From Fibrobacter sp. UWB15 (GTDB lineage Bacteria > Fibrobacterota > Fibrobacteria > Fibrobacterales > Fibrobacteraceae), in NCBI RefSeq assembly GCF_900177705.1, contig NZ_FXBA01000008.1:1-64000 (forward strand): 64,000 nucleotides of DNA. The letters run 5' to 3'. The notes under the pieces are model-generated. The model made no database searches. It had not been told where the DNA came from and saw only the letters and a list, made by a program, of their open reading frames with translations. Below are positions 1 to 7,315 of the stretch, piece by piece (the first letter of the stretch is position 1; the number at the start of each line of letters is the position of its first letter). The position numbers and the translations under genes are program-made.

Positions 1-1545
1 CTCGAAGTCGCAGGCGACATCACCGCGAACACCATCTTCCCGAACTCCGAAGACGTGGACGCCGAAGGCCCCCACTGCGAAGACGGCCGCGTGCGCTACG
101 CAAGCAAGACCTACGAGAACCTGGAAGCCACCCGCAAGGCAGGCCTCAACGGTGTCACCATGCCGCGCCGCTTCGGCGGCCTCAACTTCCCGATTACCGC
201 CTACACGGCCATCAACGAAATGATCGCCTCTGCAGACGCCGGTTTCGAGAACATCTGGTCCCTGCAGGACTGCATCGAGACGCTCTATGAATTCGGCGAC
301 GAGGACCAGCGTTCCCGCTTTATCCCGCGCGTGTGCGCCGGCGAGACGATGTCGATGGACTTGACCGAACCCGATGCCGGTTCCGACCTGCAGCGCGTGA
401 TGCTCAAGGCCACCTACAGCGAAGCCGACAAGTGCTGGTACCTTAACGGCGTGAAGCGCTTCATCACCAACGGCGACAGCGACATCCACCTGGTGCTCGC
501 CCGCTCCGAAGAAGGCTCCCACGACGGCCGCGGCCTTTCCATGTTCATCTACGACAAGCGCGACGGTGGCGTGAACGTACGCCGCATCGAGAACAAGCTC
601 GGCATCCACGGAAGCCCGACCTGCGAACTTGTCTATAAGAACGCGAAGGCTGAACTCTGTGGCCGCCGCAAGTTCGGCCTCATCAAGTACGTGATGGCAC
701 TCATGAACGGTGCGCGTCTCGGCATTGCCGCACAGTCCGTGGGCATCAGCCAGATGGCATATAACGAAGCTCTCGCCTACGCCAAGGACCGCAAGCAGTT
801 CGGCCAGGCTATCGTGAACTTCCCGGCCGTCTACGAGATGATTTCCAACATCAAGGCACGCCTCGACGCTGGCCGCGCACTGTTGTACCAGACAGCCCGC
901 TACGTGGACATCTACAAGGGCCTCGAGGACATCGAGCGCACCCGCAAGCTCACCGACGAGGAGAAGGCAGAACTCAAGCTGTACCAGAAACTCGCCAGCG
1001 CATGCACGCCGCTCGCCAAGGGCATGAACTCCGAATACGCCAACCTGAACGCCTACGACAGCATCCAGGTGCACGGCGGTTCGGGCTACATGCTCGAATA
1101 CGCTTGCCAGCGCCTCTACCGCGATGCACGCATCACCTCCATTTACGAAGGCACGACGCAGTTGCAGACGGTTGCCGCGCTCCCGCACATCACCACCGGC
1201 ACCTACAGCCAGATGCTCGAAGAACTGGAAGCGGGCGAAGTGGCCGCCGAATACGAGAGCCTCAAGGCCCGCGCGAAGGCCATGGACGCGAAGTTCTACG
1301 AAGCAATCGAAGTCGTGAAGGCAGCGAACAACAACGAGTTCACCGACCTCTGCAGCCGTCACCTCTACGAACTCGCCGCCAACTGCGTGATGAGCCAGCT
1401 CATGCTCCGCGACGCCACCAAGGCACCCGAACTGTTCGACAAGAGCATGAAGGTGTACTTGAACCTCGCCGAAGCCGAAGTCGCCAAGCACTACAACTTC
1501 GTGAAGAGCGTGGATGTGGAAGCGATGGAGAGCTACAGGAAGTAG
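1..1545 (+). CDS. acyl-CoA dehydrogenase (5' end outside window)
   Basis: Flavin-dependent acyl-CoA dehydrogenase that would introduce the alpha-beta double bond into an acyl-CoA in the cytoplasm. The frame is open from base 1, so about 514 C-terminal residues are seen and the true start lies outside the window; the GTG at 55 is internal. The sequence shows the FAD/substrate region (DLTEPDAGSD, then a GVKRFITNG segment), the C-terminal four-helix domain (DRKQFGQAI) and RDARITSIYEGT, whose Glu is the usual catalytic base of the family. About 110 residues follow that motif, as in the longer acyl-CoA dehydrogenase subfamilies. The TAG stop lies inside a heptad repeat. The acyl chain length it accepts cannot be told from sequence. 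Confidence 0.93.
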   Translation, partial: LEVAGDITANTIFPNSEDVDAEGPHCEDGRVRYASKTYENLEATRKAGLNGVTMPRRFGGLNFPITAYTAINEMIASADAGFENIWSLQDCIETLYEFGDEDQRSRFIPRVCAGETMSMDLTEPDAGSDLQRVMLKATYSEADKCWYLNGVKRFITNGDSDIHLVLARSEEGSHDGRGLSMFIYDKRDGGVNVRRIENKLGIHGSPTCELVYKNAKAELCGRRKFGLIKYVMALMNGARLGIAAQSVGISQMAYNEALAYAKDRKQFGQAIVNFPAVYEMISNIKARLDAGRALLYQTARYVDIYKGLEDIERTRKLTDEEKAELKLYQKLASACTPLAKGMNSEYANLNAYDSIQVHGGSGYMLEYACQRLYRDARITSIYEGTTQLQTVAALPHITTGTYSQMLEELEAGEVAAEYESLKARAKAMDAKFYEAIEVVKAANNNEFTDLCSRHLYELAANCVMSQLMLRDATKAPELFDKSMKVYLNLAEAEVAKHYNFVKSVDVEAMESYRK

Positions 1546-1580
1546 GAAGTAGACAGTAGGCAGTAGACAGTGATTAGTGA
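1537..1580. repeat. heptanucleotide-periodic intergenic repeat, copy 1
   Basis: A run of 7-base units of the AGTAGGA / AGTAGAC / AGTAGGC type, decaying to AGTGATT and AGTGAAT. It begins within the last codons of the acyl-CoA dehydrogenase gene, so the TAG stop at 1543-1545 is part of a repeat unit. Related arrays occur near 16049, 37491, 37606 and 60131. Confidence 0.75.
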
Positions 1581-1630
1581 ATAATCGCGGCTACGCCGCC
1601 TACTAACGATAGTCGCGAAACCTACACTTT

Positions 1631-1656
1631 GTCATCCTGAGCGAAGTCGAAGGATC
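1631..1656. repeat. GTCATCCTGAGCGAAGTCG-type intergenic element
   Basis: A 26-base segment with short ATCCT/AGGAT arms around GAGCGAAGTCGA. From memory, closely similar short segments recur between genes in several bacterial phyla. Only one copy is seen in this window, so calling it a repeat rests on that recollection and not on a comparison made here. Confidence 0.4.
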
Positions 1657-1667
1657 CAAAAAATTCA

Positions 1668-1698
1668 GCCCTGACTCATTGCGAGTCGGGGCTTTTTT
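1668..1698 (+). terminator. rho-independent terminator, probably bidirectional
   Basis: A 10-bp stem (GCCCTGACTC / GAGTCGGGGC, one G-U pair) with an ATTGC loop, followed by six T residues. It ends two bases before the stop codon of the converging DUF3791 gene, so it can serve both the acyl-CoA dehydrogenase transcript and the opposing one. Confidence 0.85.
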
Positions 1699-1700
1699 AT

Positions 1701-1892
1701 TTACGCCAATATTTTATCTAAATCATCAAAAGCGTTTTCTATCGCTTCTGTATGGTATCGCTCATACATGCTGTAAACAAAATCCGTCTGCTTTTTCGCT
1801 TCAAGCTGCGCAAGGATTTTATTTGCAGTAGTTCCTTTATAGGCAGCATACTGCTCCATCAAGAAACTGAAGAATTCCATTTCTTTCGCCAT
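1701..1892 (-). CDS. DUF3791 family protein (second of two)
   Basis: Small 63-residue protein, mostly helical and rich in Tyr, Phe and Met, which I place in the DUF3791 family because of its position and its likeness to the preceding gene. The ATG at 1892 was chosen because it overlaps the stop of the upstream gene (TGATG), a typical coupling. A longer reading from 1952 would run deep into that gene. It is the last gene of a three-gene unit and ends at the shared terminator. Function unknown; a partner or neutralising role for the DUF3990 protein is inference only. Confidence 0.7.
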   Translation of the reverse strand: MAKEMEFFSFLMEQYAAYKGTTANKILAQLEAKKQTDFVYSMYERYHTEAIENAFDDLDKILA

Positions 1893-2137
1893 CAGCACCT
1901 CTGGATGTAAATGGAATTGCGAGGATCTCCCGTTCTTTGTTCGGCTTCCCACATGTCAAAAATTCCGAAACAACTGAAATTCCACATCTGAAGTTCAGGG
2001 TTACTCAACATTTCGTATGTTTTTGAGAACATGAATTTTTTGTACGCGTCCATGGCAGAACAGCCATACTTTTGGCTAATCATCTGCGAGACTTCGCGGT
2101 CGTAGTAGTCGAGAATGAAGGGAAGAACTTTATTCAT
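1892..2137 (-). CDS. DUF3791 family protein (first of two)
   Basis: An 81-residue protein with the pattern expected of DUF3791: an N-terminal helix (LPFILDYYDREVSQMI), a KYGCSAMDAYKKF segment, then a short Tyr/Trp-rich tail. No signal peptide or membrane segment. Its ATG overlaps the TGA of the DUF3990 gene by four bases (ATGA), and its own TGA overlaps the next ATG, so all three genes are probably made in fixed proportion. In genomes I know of, DUF3791 genes commonly flank DUF3990 genes. Biochemical role unknown. Confidence 0.75.
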   Translation of the reverse strand: MNKVLPFILDYYDREVSQMISQKYGCSAMDAYKKFMFSKTYEMLSNPELQMWNFSCFGIFDMWEAEQRTGDPRNSIYIQRC

Positions 2138-2613
2138 TTAGTTACCGCCTTTACAAATATAAGTTTTTGCAAGGCAAGTTCCGTGCGGAAAACATATTGG
2201 TCTCGAAGCATTTGCGGCAAAAGCCTTTTTATCGTTTCGTCTTCATCGTAAATTCCCGCAAAATAGAGCGAAATGACGGGCATGGTCCTGTCGTTTGCCA
2301 CGGGACCGATAATTAGATCATAATCATTCTGAATATTCTCGTTCTTTCTGTTTGCAGTCACAAAGCGAAGCCATTCCTTGTCCGCACGCGGAAACTTCAG
2401 GCACTTCAAGCCTGACAAATCCTGATTATCAAACTCATAAATTGAAGCCGTCGGTGTCCCAGTCCCTTTCCGCTTAACGGTCAATTCAGACCAATTCTGT
2501 GCCTGCTCGCTACTTGTGGTTAAATAGAAGCCCGTCCCGAAATCCAATCTTCTGTCAGAAACAAGAATTTCAGGTTTGGATACTGCGATGTTGCCACCAT
2601 GATAAAGCTTCAT
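2134..2613 (-). CDS. DUF3990 protein, ADP-ribosyltransferase-like fold
   Basis: A 159-residue cytoplasmic protein assigned to DUF3990, a family placed in the ADP-ribosyltransferase superfamily. It opens with LYHGGN, comparable to the conserved His motif of PARP-like transferases, followed by DFGTGFYLTTSSEQAQNW, comparable to the second (Tyr) motif. A downstream catalytic Glu cannot be assigned with confidence. The start has an AGAGG eight bases upstream. It is the first gene of the coupled trio with two DUF3791 proteins. The arrangement is toxin-antitoxin-like (modifying enzyme plus small partners), but this is inference and no target can be named. Confidence 0.75.
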   Translation of the reverse strand: MKLYHGGNIAVSKPEILVSDRRLDFGTGFYLTTSSEQAQNWSELTVKRKGTGTPTASIYEFDNQDLSGLKCLKFPRADKEWLRFVTANRKNENIQNDYDLIIGPVANDRTMPVISLYFAGIYDEDETIKRLLPQMLRDQYVFRTELALQKLIFVKAVTK

Positions 2614-2719
2614 TTAGTGACCTCTAATGCTAATATACTTTATTTACGACGACTCAATGTTTAAAATTTCTAAAAGTCCAATTCATGCTCACGATAAAAA
2701 CACCTTATATCGGCTCTTT

Positions 2720-3082
2720 TTACGGAATCGTATAATAATCAAGAATCAAATCAACCACACTTGCATCCTTGAGGATTCGGTTTTCGTAGCGCGCGCGTTG
2801 AATTTCCATCTCGGGCATTGGCTCAGGTTCGTTTCTTTTTTCAAAATCCTTGAGATCCAAATACGTTGAAATCCTTAGACGGTTTTGAGATGATAAGCCC
2901 ATGGCCGTTGCATAGACATTTGCATTTCGAATAATTTCAGCACGAGGATCAATTCCTATAGACTCAAGATTATCCGGAATATAAGAGAATCCCATGAAAT
3001 AGACTCTCTGTGCATTTTTCAGAAATTCTTGATACTTTACTTTTTCAGCATCTTCAGGATTCAAACGTTTTTCCGTTTCCAA
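2720..3082 (-). pseudogene. probable 3' remnant of a SIR2-like gene
   Basis: An open frame of about 120 residues without a convincing start: only a TTG at 3082, and the frame stays open to a stop at 3161 inside a GC-rich element. The first part (FLKNAQRVYFMGFSYIPDNL) resembles the C-terminal nucleotide-fold strand of SIR2-like proteins; the intact SIR2-like gene at 63003-63986 has YLKNAEEIFFLGYGFPKSDM in the same place. No N-terminal catalytic domain is present. The simplest reading is a SIR2-like gene whose 5' part was lost where the GC-rich element now lies. It could instead be a small real gene starting at TTG. Confidence 0.5.
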
Positions 3083-3091
3083 GCAAAAAGA

Positions 3092-3205
3092 GCCAGGCGT
3101 TGCGGGCTGGCGTTTGAAGCCCGCAGTGGGGATAGCCCCGGAACAAGTCCGGGGCAGGCTCTAGACCCGGTCAGGGTGGGGCCGAGGCTGGAGCGAGGGG
3201 GATTC
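3092..3205. repeat. GC-rich double-hairpin element
   Basis: About 110 bases far richer in G+C than the surrounding AT-rich island. It holds two perfect 8-bp hairpins: TGCGGGCT (3101-3108) with AGCCCGCA (3118-3125), and GCCCCGGA (3135-3142) with TCCGGGGC (3148-3155). No protein reading is convincing. It abuts the truncated SIR2-like frame on one side and lies about 70 bases before the DUF4230 gene on the other. It looks like a mobile or repetitive intergenic element, but only this copy is visible. Confidence 0.5.
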
Positions 3206-3271
3206 TTCCTCCTCCCATCAAAAATTTTCATTTCATGTACCCAAAGAAAAAATAGAATGTAGATTTAAATC

Positions 3272-3937
3272 ATGAAATTCGCCTTAAAAATACTTGCAGT
3301 TCTGATTCTCATGTGCGCAACGGCTGTCACAACCGCCTTCGCCATAAAGAAACTGTACGTTACCGAAGCCAAGGGGCCTCAAATCACGAGCGCATTCGTA
3401 GAGCAGCAAATCAGTGAAATTGCGGAGCTAGCAACACTCCACCACCACTACCGCAAAAACGCGAATTACCAAGACGCCAAGAAACTCTTGAAATACATGC
3501 CCGATTGGAGAATCAACAAGTCCATCAAGGAATTCATGCTAATTTACCAGGGCGATGTCAAACTCGGTTACGACTTGAAAGACATCAAAATCAATGTCGA
3601 GCCCATCACAAAGACAATCCTGATTTACTTGCCGGAACCAAAGATTCTAAGTCACAGCATTGACTTCGAAAGTATCGAAGTCTTTTGGGAGAAGAAGGGC
3701 TGGTTCAACGACATCAAATTCGAAGACTTCAAGCAATTCTTTATTGCCGAACAGAAAAAATACGAAGAAGAAAACAGCGATGATCTCAAGCGCAGGGCTC
3801 GCGAGCACGCCAAGCAAATCATACGGCTTTACCTAGGGTCAATCGTCAAATTCGCTGACCCCGAAGAAAACAACGATCAGCCGTTCGTTAAAAAATGGCT
3901 AGAGCCCAACGACGGCTACCACATTAACCTAGAATAG
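3272..3937 (+). CDS. DUF4230 family membrane-anchored protein
   Basis: A 221-residue protein with one N-terminal hydrophobic segment (about residues 5-25) and the rest presumably outside the cytoplasmic membrane. The soluble part fits DUF4230: EQQISEIAELATLHHHY early, FMLIYQGDVKLGYDL in the middle, then ITKTILIYLPEP and a late helix ending in QIIRLYLG. The function of the family is unknown. It is followed convergently, after 14 bases, by the large EAL protein gene. The upstream 70 bases to the GC-rich element hold no clear promoter. Confidence 0.8.
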   Translation: MKFALKILAVLILMCATAVTTAFAIKKLYVTEAKGPQITSAFVEQQISEIAELATLHHHYRKNANYQDAKKLLKYMPDWRINKSIKEFMLIYQGDVKLGYDLKDIKINVEPITKTILIYLPEPKILSHSIDFESIEVFWEKKGWFNDIKFEDFKQFFIAEQKKYEEENSDDLKRRAREHAKQIIRLYLGSIVKFADPEENNDQPFVKKWLEPNDGYHINLE

Positions 3938-3951
3938 CGACTAAGTCGGTT

Positions 3952-6900
3952 CTACTTCTTTGTTGTCTTGATGCTGTCGTTTTGCAATTTCAGGATGATG
4001 TCGCCGGTTTCCGGGTCCATCATCATGTCAAAGCTCGAACGAATGGTAAAAATGTAGCCCGCGACGTCATAGCTGATGTCCAGCGAATGGACCATGCATT
4101 TATTCATGTAATCCAGGATCAGTTTATCGCGGGTGTAATCCAACGCGTTCATGACATTAGTTTCGTTTTGCTGCATCACGGAACTCAGGTACCTGTGATG
4201 GATTTCGTAGGTGTACTTGTCTTCGAGTTCCTTGGGAATGTACGAGATTCCGCCCATGCGGAGCACCGGTGAATTCTTGGTCAGATCCCAGAACAGGAAT
4301 CCGCGATAACCCGGGTCGTAAGACTTGGTGCCCGTCGTGACACCCGATTCCATAAATTTTAAAAAGGCGTCTCTACGGTTAAAGTACTTTTTCATCGCCA
4401 AGTCGTCTTCGGACAAGAACGCCGAAAAAATAGTGCCATACGGAGTTTTGCCAAAGACCTTACCTACATGATAGACTCGCTTGACATTTCCGTTGGCAGT
4501 CTTTACACGGAAGGTCAATTGCTTTGTCGCGGTGCTTCTGCTCTTTACCTGTTCCGAGATATCCGCATTCACCTTTCCGAAATCTTCAGGAAGAATTGCA
4601 TTCTTGAAGAACCGCCCGACATAATTACGGAAATCATCGACACTGCTACATTCAAACATGTCAAGTATTCGGGCATTTACATAAAGAATTTCGCCAGTCT
4701 TTACACTGTACAGAATTACTCCGCCAGGAACAAACTCCATATAGTTCAAAGCCAATTGCTGCAGCATTTCGGCATTCTTGATAGAGCCATCAATTTTTGC
4801 CTTGAGCATGCCCCTATCTTTAATGGGCGTCAAGAGGAACTGAGTGGCGCCTATACGGATGCTTTCTTTGGCTAAATCCTTGTTGTCGGTCATGACAACA
4901 AATGGAATTTGGAGATTGCGCCGTTCAGCTTGGAAATTCTGGATGAGCTTGAATCCGTCAATTTTCGGGAGATTCACATCTATCAAGGCAAGAGCCACGT
5001 GACGTCCGTATTCAAGCAGCAAGTTGAGCGCCTGTTCGCCATTTTCGGCTAGCAGCACATGGTAATCCGGTCTCAGGATACTTTCAAGGAACGCCCTCTC
5101 TTGCGGATTGGCTTCGGCAATCAAGACAGTCTTCGTATTCGCCGGAAGCGTAGCCTCCTTGCCGCGAGATGAACTATCGTAAGCGCTCACATGCGTATTG
5201 CGGAAAGACAAGTCGTAAATGTGACATCCGTTATTGTCGGCAACCAGGCGCCCCTTTATAATGACGTACATGCCATGCGTCACATAGGTCACTTCACAGG
5301 GAGCCTCGTAGGCGGCCCTTTCTGCCTCGTGAAGTGTGTAATACACCGGGTTTTCAGGATTGTTCGACGCGTCTTCGACGTCCTTGATGCTTTTAAAGCC
5401 GAGACTCATGAGTTGTTCTTCGTACTGCCGATTCACAAACAGGAACTTGAACTTTTCATTCTCGAACGTCATGATCGCCCTAGGAGTATTTTCCTGATAG
5501 TCGAGACGCCCGATTTTTGAATACACGGCACGCGTGTTGCTATCTTCGATGACTATTCCCGAAGATTCCATGTGCTCCATGGTAGCCTTCAACGGTTGCG
5601 GCTTTCCATAGTAGTAGCCCTGGACTTTTTCGCAACCGATGCTCTTCAGGAATTCCATCTGTTCCTTGGTTTCTACACCTTCGGCCAAGGTCTTTAACCC
5701 AAGGCTTTTCGCCATGCGGACCATCGAGCTGATAATGGTGCGAGACACATCGTTAAAGTTCGAAAGGAAGGCCATGTCGATTTTAAGTTCGTCGAACTTG
5801 TAGTCCTTGAGCGTATTCAGCGAAGAATAACCGCTGCCGAAATCGTCCATCCAGACTTCGTAGCCAACTAGACGGAATCGCTCAATTTCATGCTGGATAT
5901 ACGAATCCGACGCCATGATGCTTTCGGTAATTTCTACACGGATGTAGTCACGCTCAATCTTGTATTTTTGAAGAATTCTTTCGACCACTTCAAAAATATC
6001 GCAGCCGGTAAAGTCCAATCGCGAAAGGTTGAACGACACCGGAACCACAGGGTAGCCCTGGTCCAATTGCTCGCGCATTTCTCTGCAGACAAGTTCTATC
6101 ACGTGGCTGTCGAGCTTATGGATTTGCTTGGATTCCTCTAATGCGCCGATAAATTCGCCCGGGTTCAAAAAGCCCTGTTCCGGATCGATCCAGCGGGCAA
6201 GCGCCTCCATGCCGCAGAACGTTTCCGAAATCGTTCGCACCACCGGCTGGTAGTAAACCTTGATGTAGCCGTTCGCAATGGCGTCATCAATGTGGTTTAC
6301 CACGTAATTGTGCAACATGAGTGTCCTGTGCAGGTCTTCGTCATATTGCCGGATAAATTTGTCGCCTTTTTTCTTTTGAATGTTGCAGGCGAGTTTCGCC
6401 TTTTCAATCGCGTCGAGAATATCGCTGTCTGTATCCGTTTGGCAAATGCCCACGTAAAGGTCCATTGAAATTTTGGAAACCGTACCCTTAACGTATTTTC
6501 GAATTTCGCACAACTTTTCTTCGAGGTTGGCAATGTCTGCAACAACGACAAAATGGTCGTTCGTGCTACGGCATACCAGGTTATCTGCAAACTGCTTTTT
6601 CAGTACGGCCGCAAAGTGAATCAAGAACTCGTTTCCGGAGCTAAAGCCGTTGGCATTGTTGTAAAGCTTCATCCCGATAATGTCGAAGAAAACCACTGCA
6701 GGGGTTTTACCTGCATTTAAAAGGCCCTCTACATAGTTTTCTCCGCGGATGCGGCAATACTCTAAATTCGGAAGCCCCGTCAGGGAATCGAAGAACCGGT
6801 CGGAATGATCGTTTACGCGCATGAAAATGGAACGCTTGCCATTCCAGGAAATCTGTGACGCCTCTACAACCAGGTCTTTTCCCGAATACGGGCAGCGAAT

Positions 6901-7152
6901 AATCGTCACCCCTTTTTCAAGGAGTTCTTCGACAAACAATGTATTCTGTTCGTTAGCAGGAAAGAAATACTCTTCGAACTTGATTCCCGGTTCATAGGGT
7001 CTTTTCGGTTTCCAAAAAAGAGAAATAGAAGGATTCACCATATAGATTTCGTGCGATTTCGCATCGAAAATCACAAACGGGTCCACCTTGGCCGTATTCA
7101 AAAGATCCACGACTACCGACGCGGGAATGTCGGATTTCTCACGCAAAGTCAT
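3952..7152 (-). CDS. GGDEF(degenerate)-EAL protein with internal receiver domain
   Basis: Cytoplasmic signalling protein of 1066 residues, probably a c-di-GMP phosphodiesterase. Order, with approximate residues: PAS-like region 1-110; GGDEF fold 115-270 with the signature replaced by STNDHF, so not a cyclase; EAL domain 285-525 with GMEALARW, FNLSR, VEITES, MDDFGSGYSS, KIDMAF and EGVET all present, so catalysis is plausible; PAS-like 550-640; receiver domain 675-795 with the acceptor-type Asp in ALIDVNLP but AEAN at the acidic pair and T where the Lys should be; PAS-like 810-920 and a further sensory region. The ATG at 7152 was preferred over the GTG at 7161 because AAGG lies eight bases upstream. 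Confidence 0.85.
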   Translation of the reverse strand: MTLREKSDIPASVVVDLLNTAKVDPFVIFDAKSHEIYMVNPSISLFWKPKRPYEPGIKFEEYFFPANEQNTLFVEELLEKGVTIIRCPYSGKDLVVEASQISWNGKRSIFMRVNDHSDRFFDSLTGLPNLEYCRIRGENYVEGLLNAGKTPAVVFFDIIGMKLYNNANGFSSGNEFLIHFAAVLKKQFADNLVCRSTNDHFVVVADIANLEEKLCEIRKYVKGTVSKISMDLYVGICQTDTDSDILDAIEKAKLACNIQKKKGDKFIRQYDEDLHRTLMLHNYVVNHIDDAIANGYIKVYYQPVVRTISETFCGMEALARWIDPEQGFLNPGEFIGALEESKQIHKLDSHVIELVCREMREQLDQGYPVVPVSFNLSRLDFTGCDIFEVVERILQKYKIERDYIRVEITESIMASDSYIQHEIERFRLVGYEVWMDDFGSGYSSLNTLKDYKFDELKIDMAFLSNFNDVSRTIISSMVRMAKSLGLKTLAEGVETKEQMEFLKSIGCEKVQGYYYGKPQPLKATMEHMESSGIVIEDSNTRAVYSKIGRLDYQENTPRAIMTFENEKFKFLFVNRQYEEQLMSLGFKSIKDVEDASNNPENPVYYTLHEAERAAYEAPCEVTYVTHGMYVIIKGRLVADNNGCHIYDLSFRNTHVSAYDSSSRGKEATLPANTKTVLIAEANPQERAFLESILRPDYHVLLAENGEQALNLLLEYGRHVALALIDVNLPKIDGFKLIQNFQAERRNLQIPFVVMTDNKDLAKESIRIGATQFLLTPIKDRGMLKAKIDGSIKNAEMLQQLALNYMEFVPGGVILYSVKTGEILYVNARILDMFECSSVDDFRNYVGRFFKNAILPEDFGKVNADISEQVKSRSTATKQLTFRVKTANGNVKRVYHVGKVFGKTPYGTIFSAFLSEDDLAMKKYFNRRDAFLKFMESGVTTGTKSYDPGYRGFLFWDLTKNSPVLRMGGISYIPKELEDKYTYEIHHRYLSSVMQQNETNVMNALDYTRDKLILDYMNKCMVHSLDISYDVAGYIFTIRSSFDMMMDPETGDIILKLQNDSIKTTKK

Positions 7153-7167
7153 TGCTCCCACCTTAAT

Positions 7168-7187
7168 TCACATTTTCTTTCTCCTTT
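7168..7187 (-). promoter_or_regulatory. start-stop (ATGTGA) element with strong Shine-Dalgarno
   Basis: Read on the minus strand, AAAGGAG (7187-7181) is followed after seven bases by ATG (7173-7171) and at once by TGA (7170-7168). The start of the EAL protein gene lies 15 bases further on. The best ribosome site of the region therefore points to a one-codon reading frame, which may load or stall ribosomes ahead of the real start. Confidence 0.45.
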
Positions 7188-7201
7188 AAATTAATTGAAT
7201 A

Positions 7202-7217
7202 TTTGCAGAAATGCAAA
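7202..7217. promoter_or_regulatory. inverted repeat in divergent promoter region
   Basis: TTTGCA and TGCAAA flank GAAA, a perfect 16-base dyad in the 160 bases between the divergent EAL protein gene and the lipoprotein gene at 7316. Its place suits an operator serving either gene; no regulator is recognised. Confidence 0.4.
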
Positions 7218-7315
7218 CCTTTTTTCACGGACACCCCTTTTTTTCAGTAAAAATCATCCTTTTTCGCACTAAAAAGCTCTATTTTCGCAGTCCGTTTTCT
7301 TTCTATATTAACATC

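Noticed and set aside
1701-1952. Longer 83-residue start for the last DUF3791 gene
   Set aside because: It would overlap the preceding gene by about 60 bases; the TGATG junction at 1892 is the better start.
3029-3262. Plus-strand frame across the GC-rich element
   Set aside because: The translation follows the hairpin element and the antisense of the SIR2-like remnant; no ribosome site or family.
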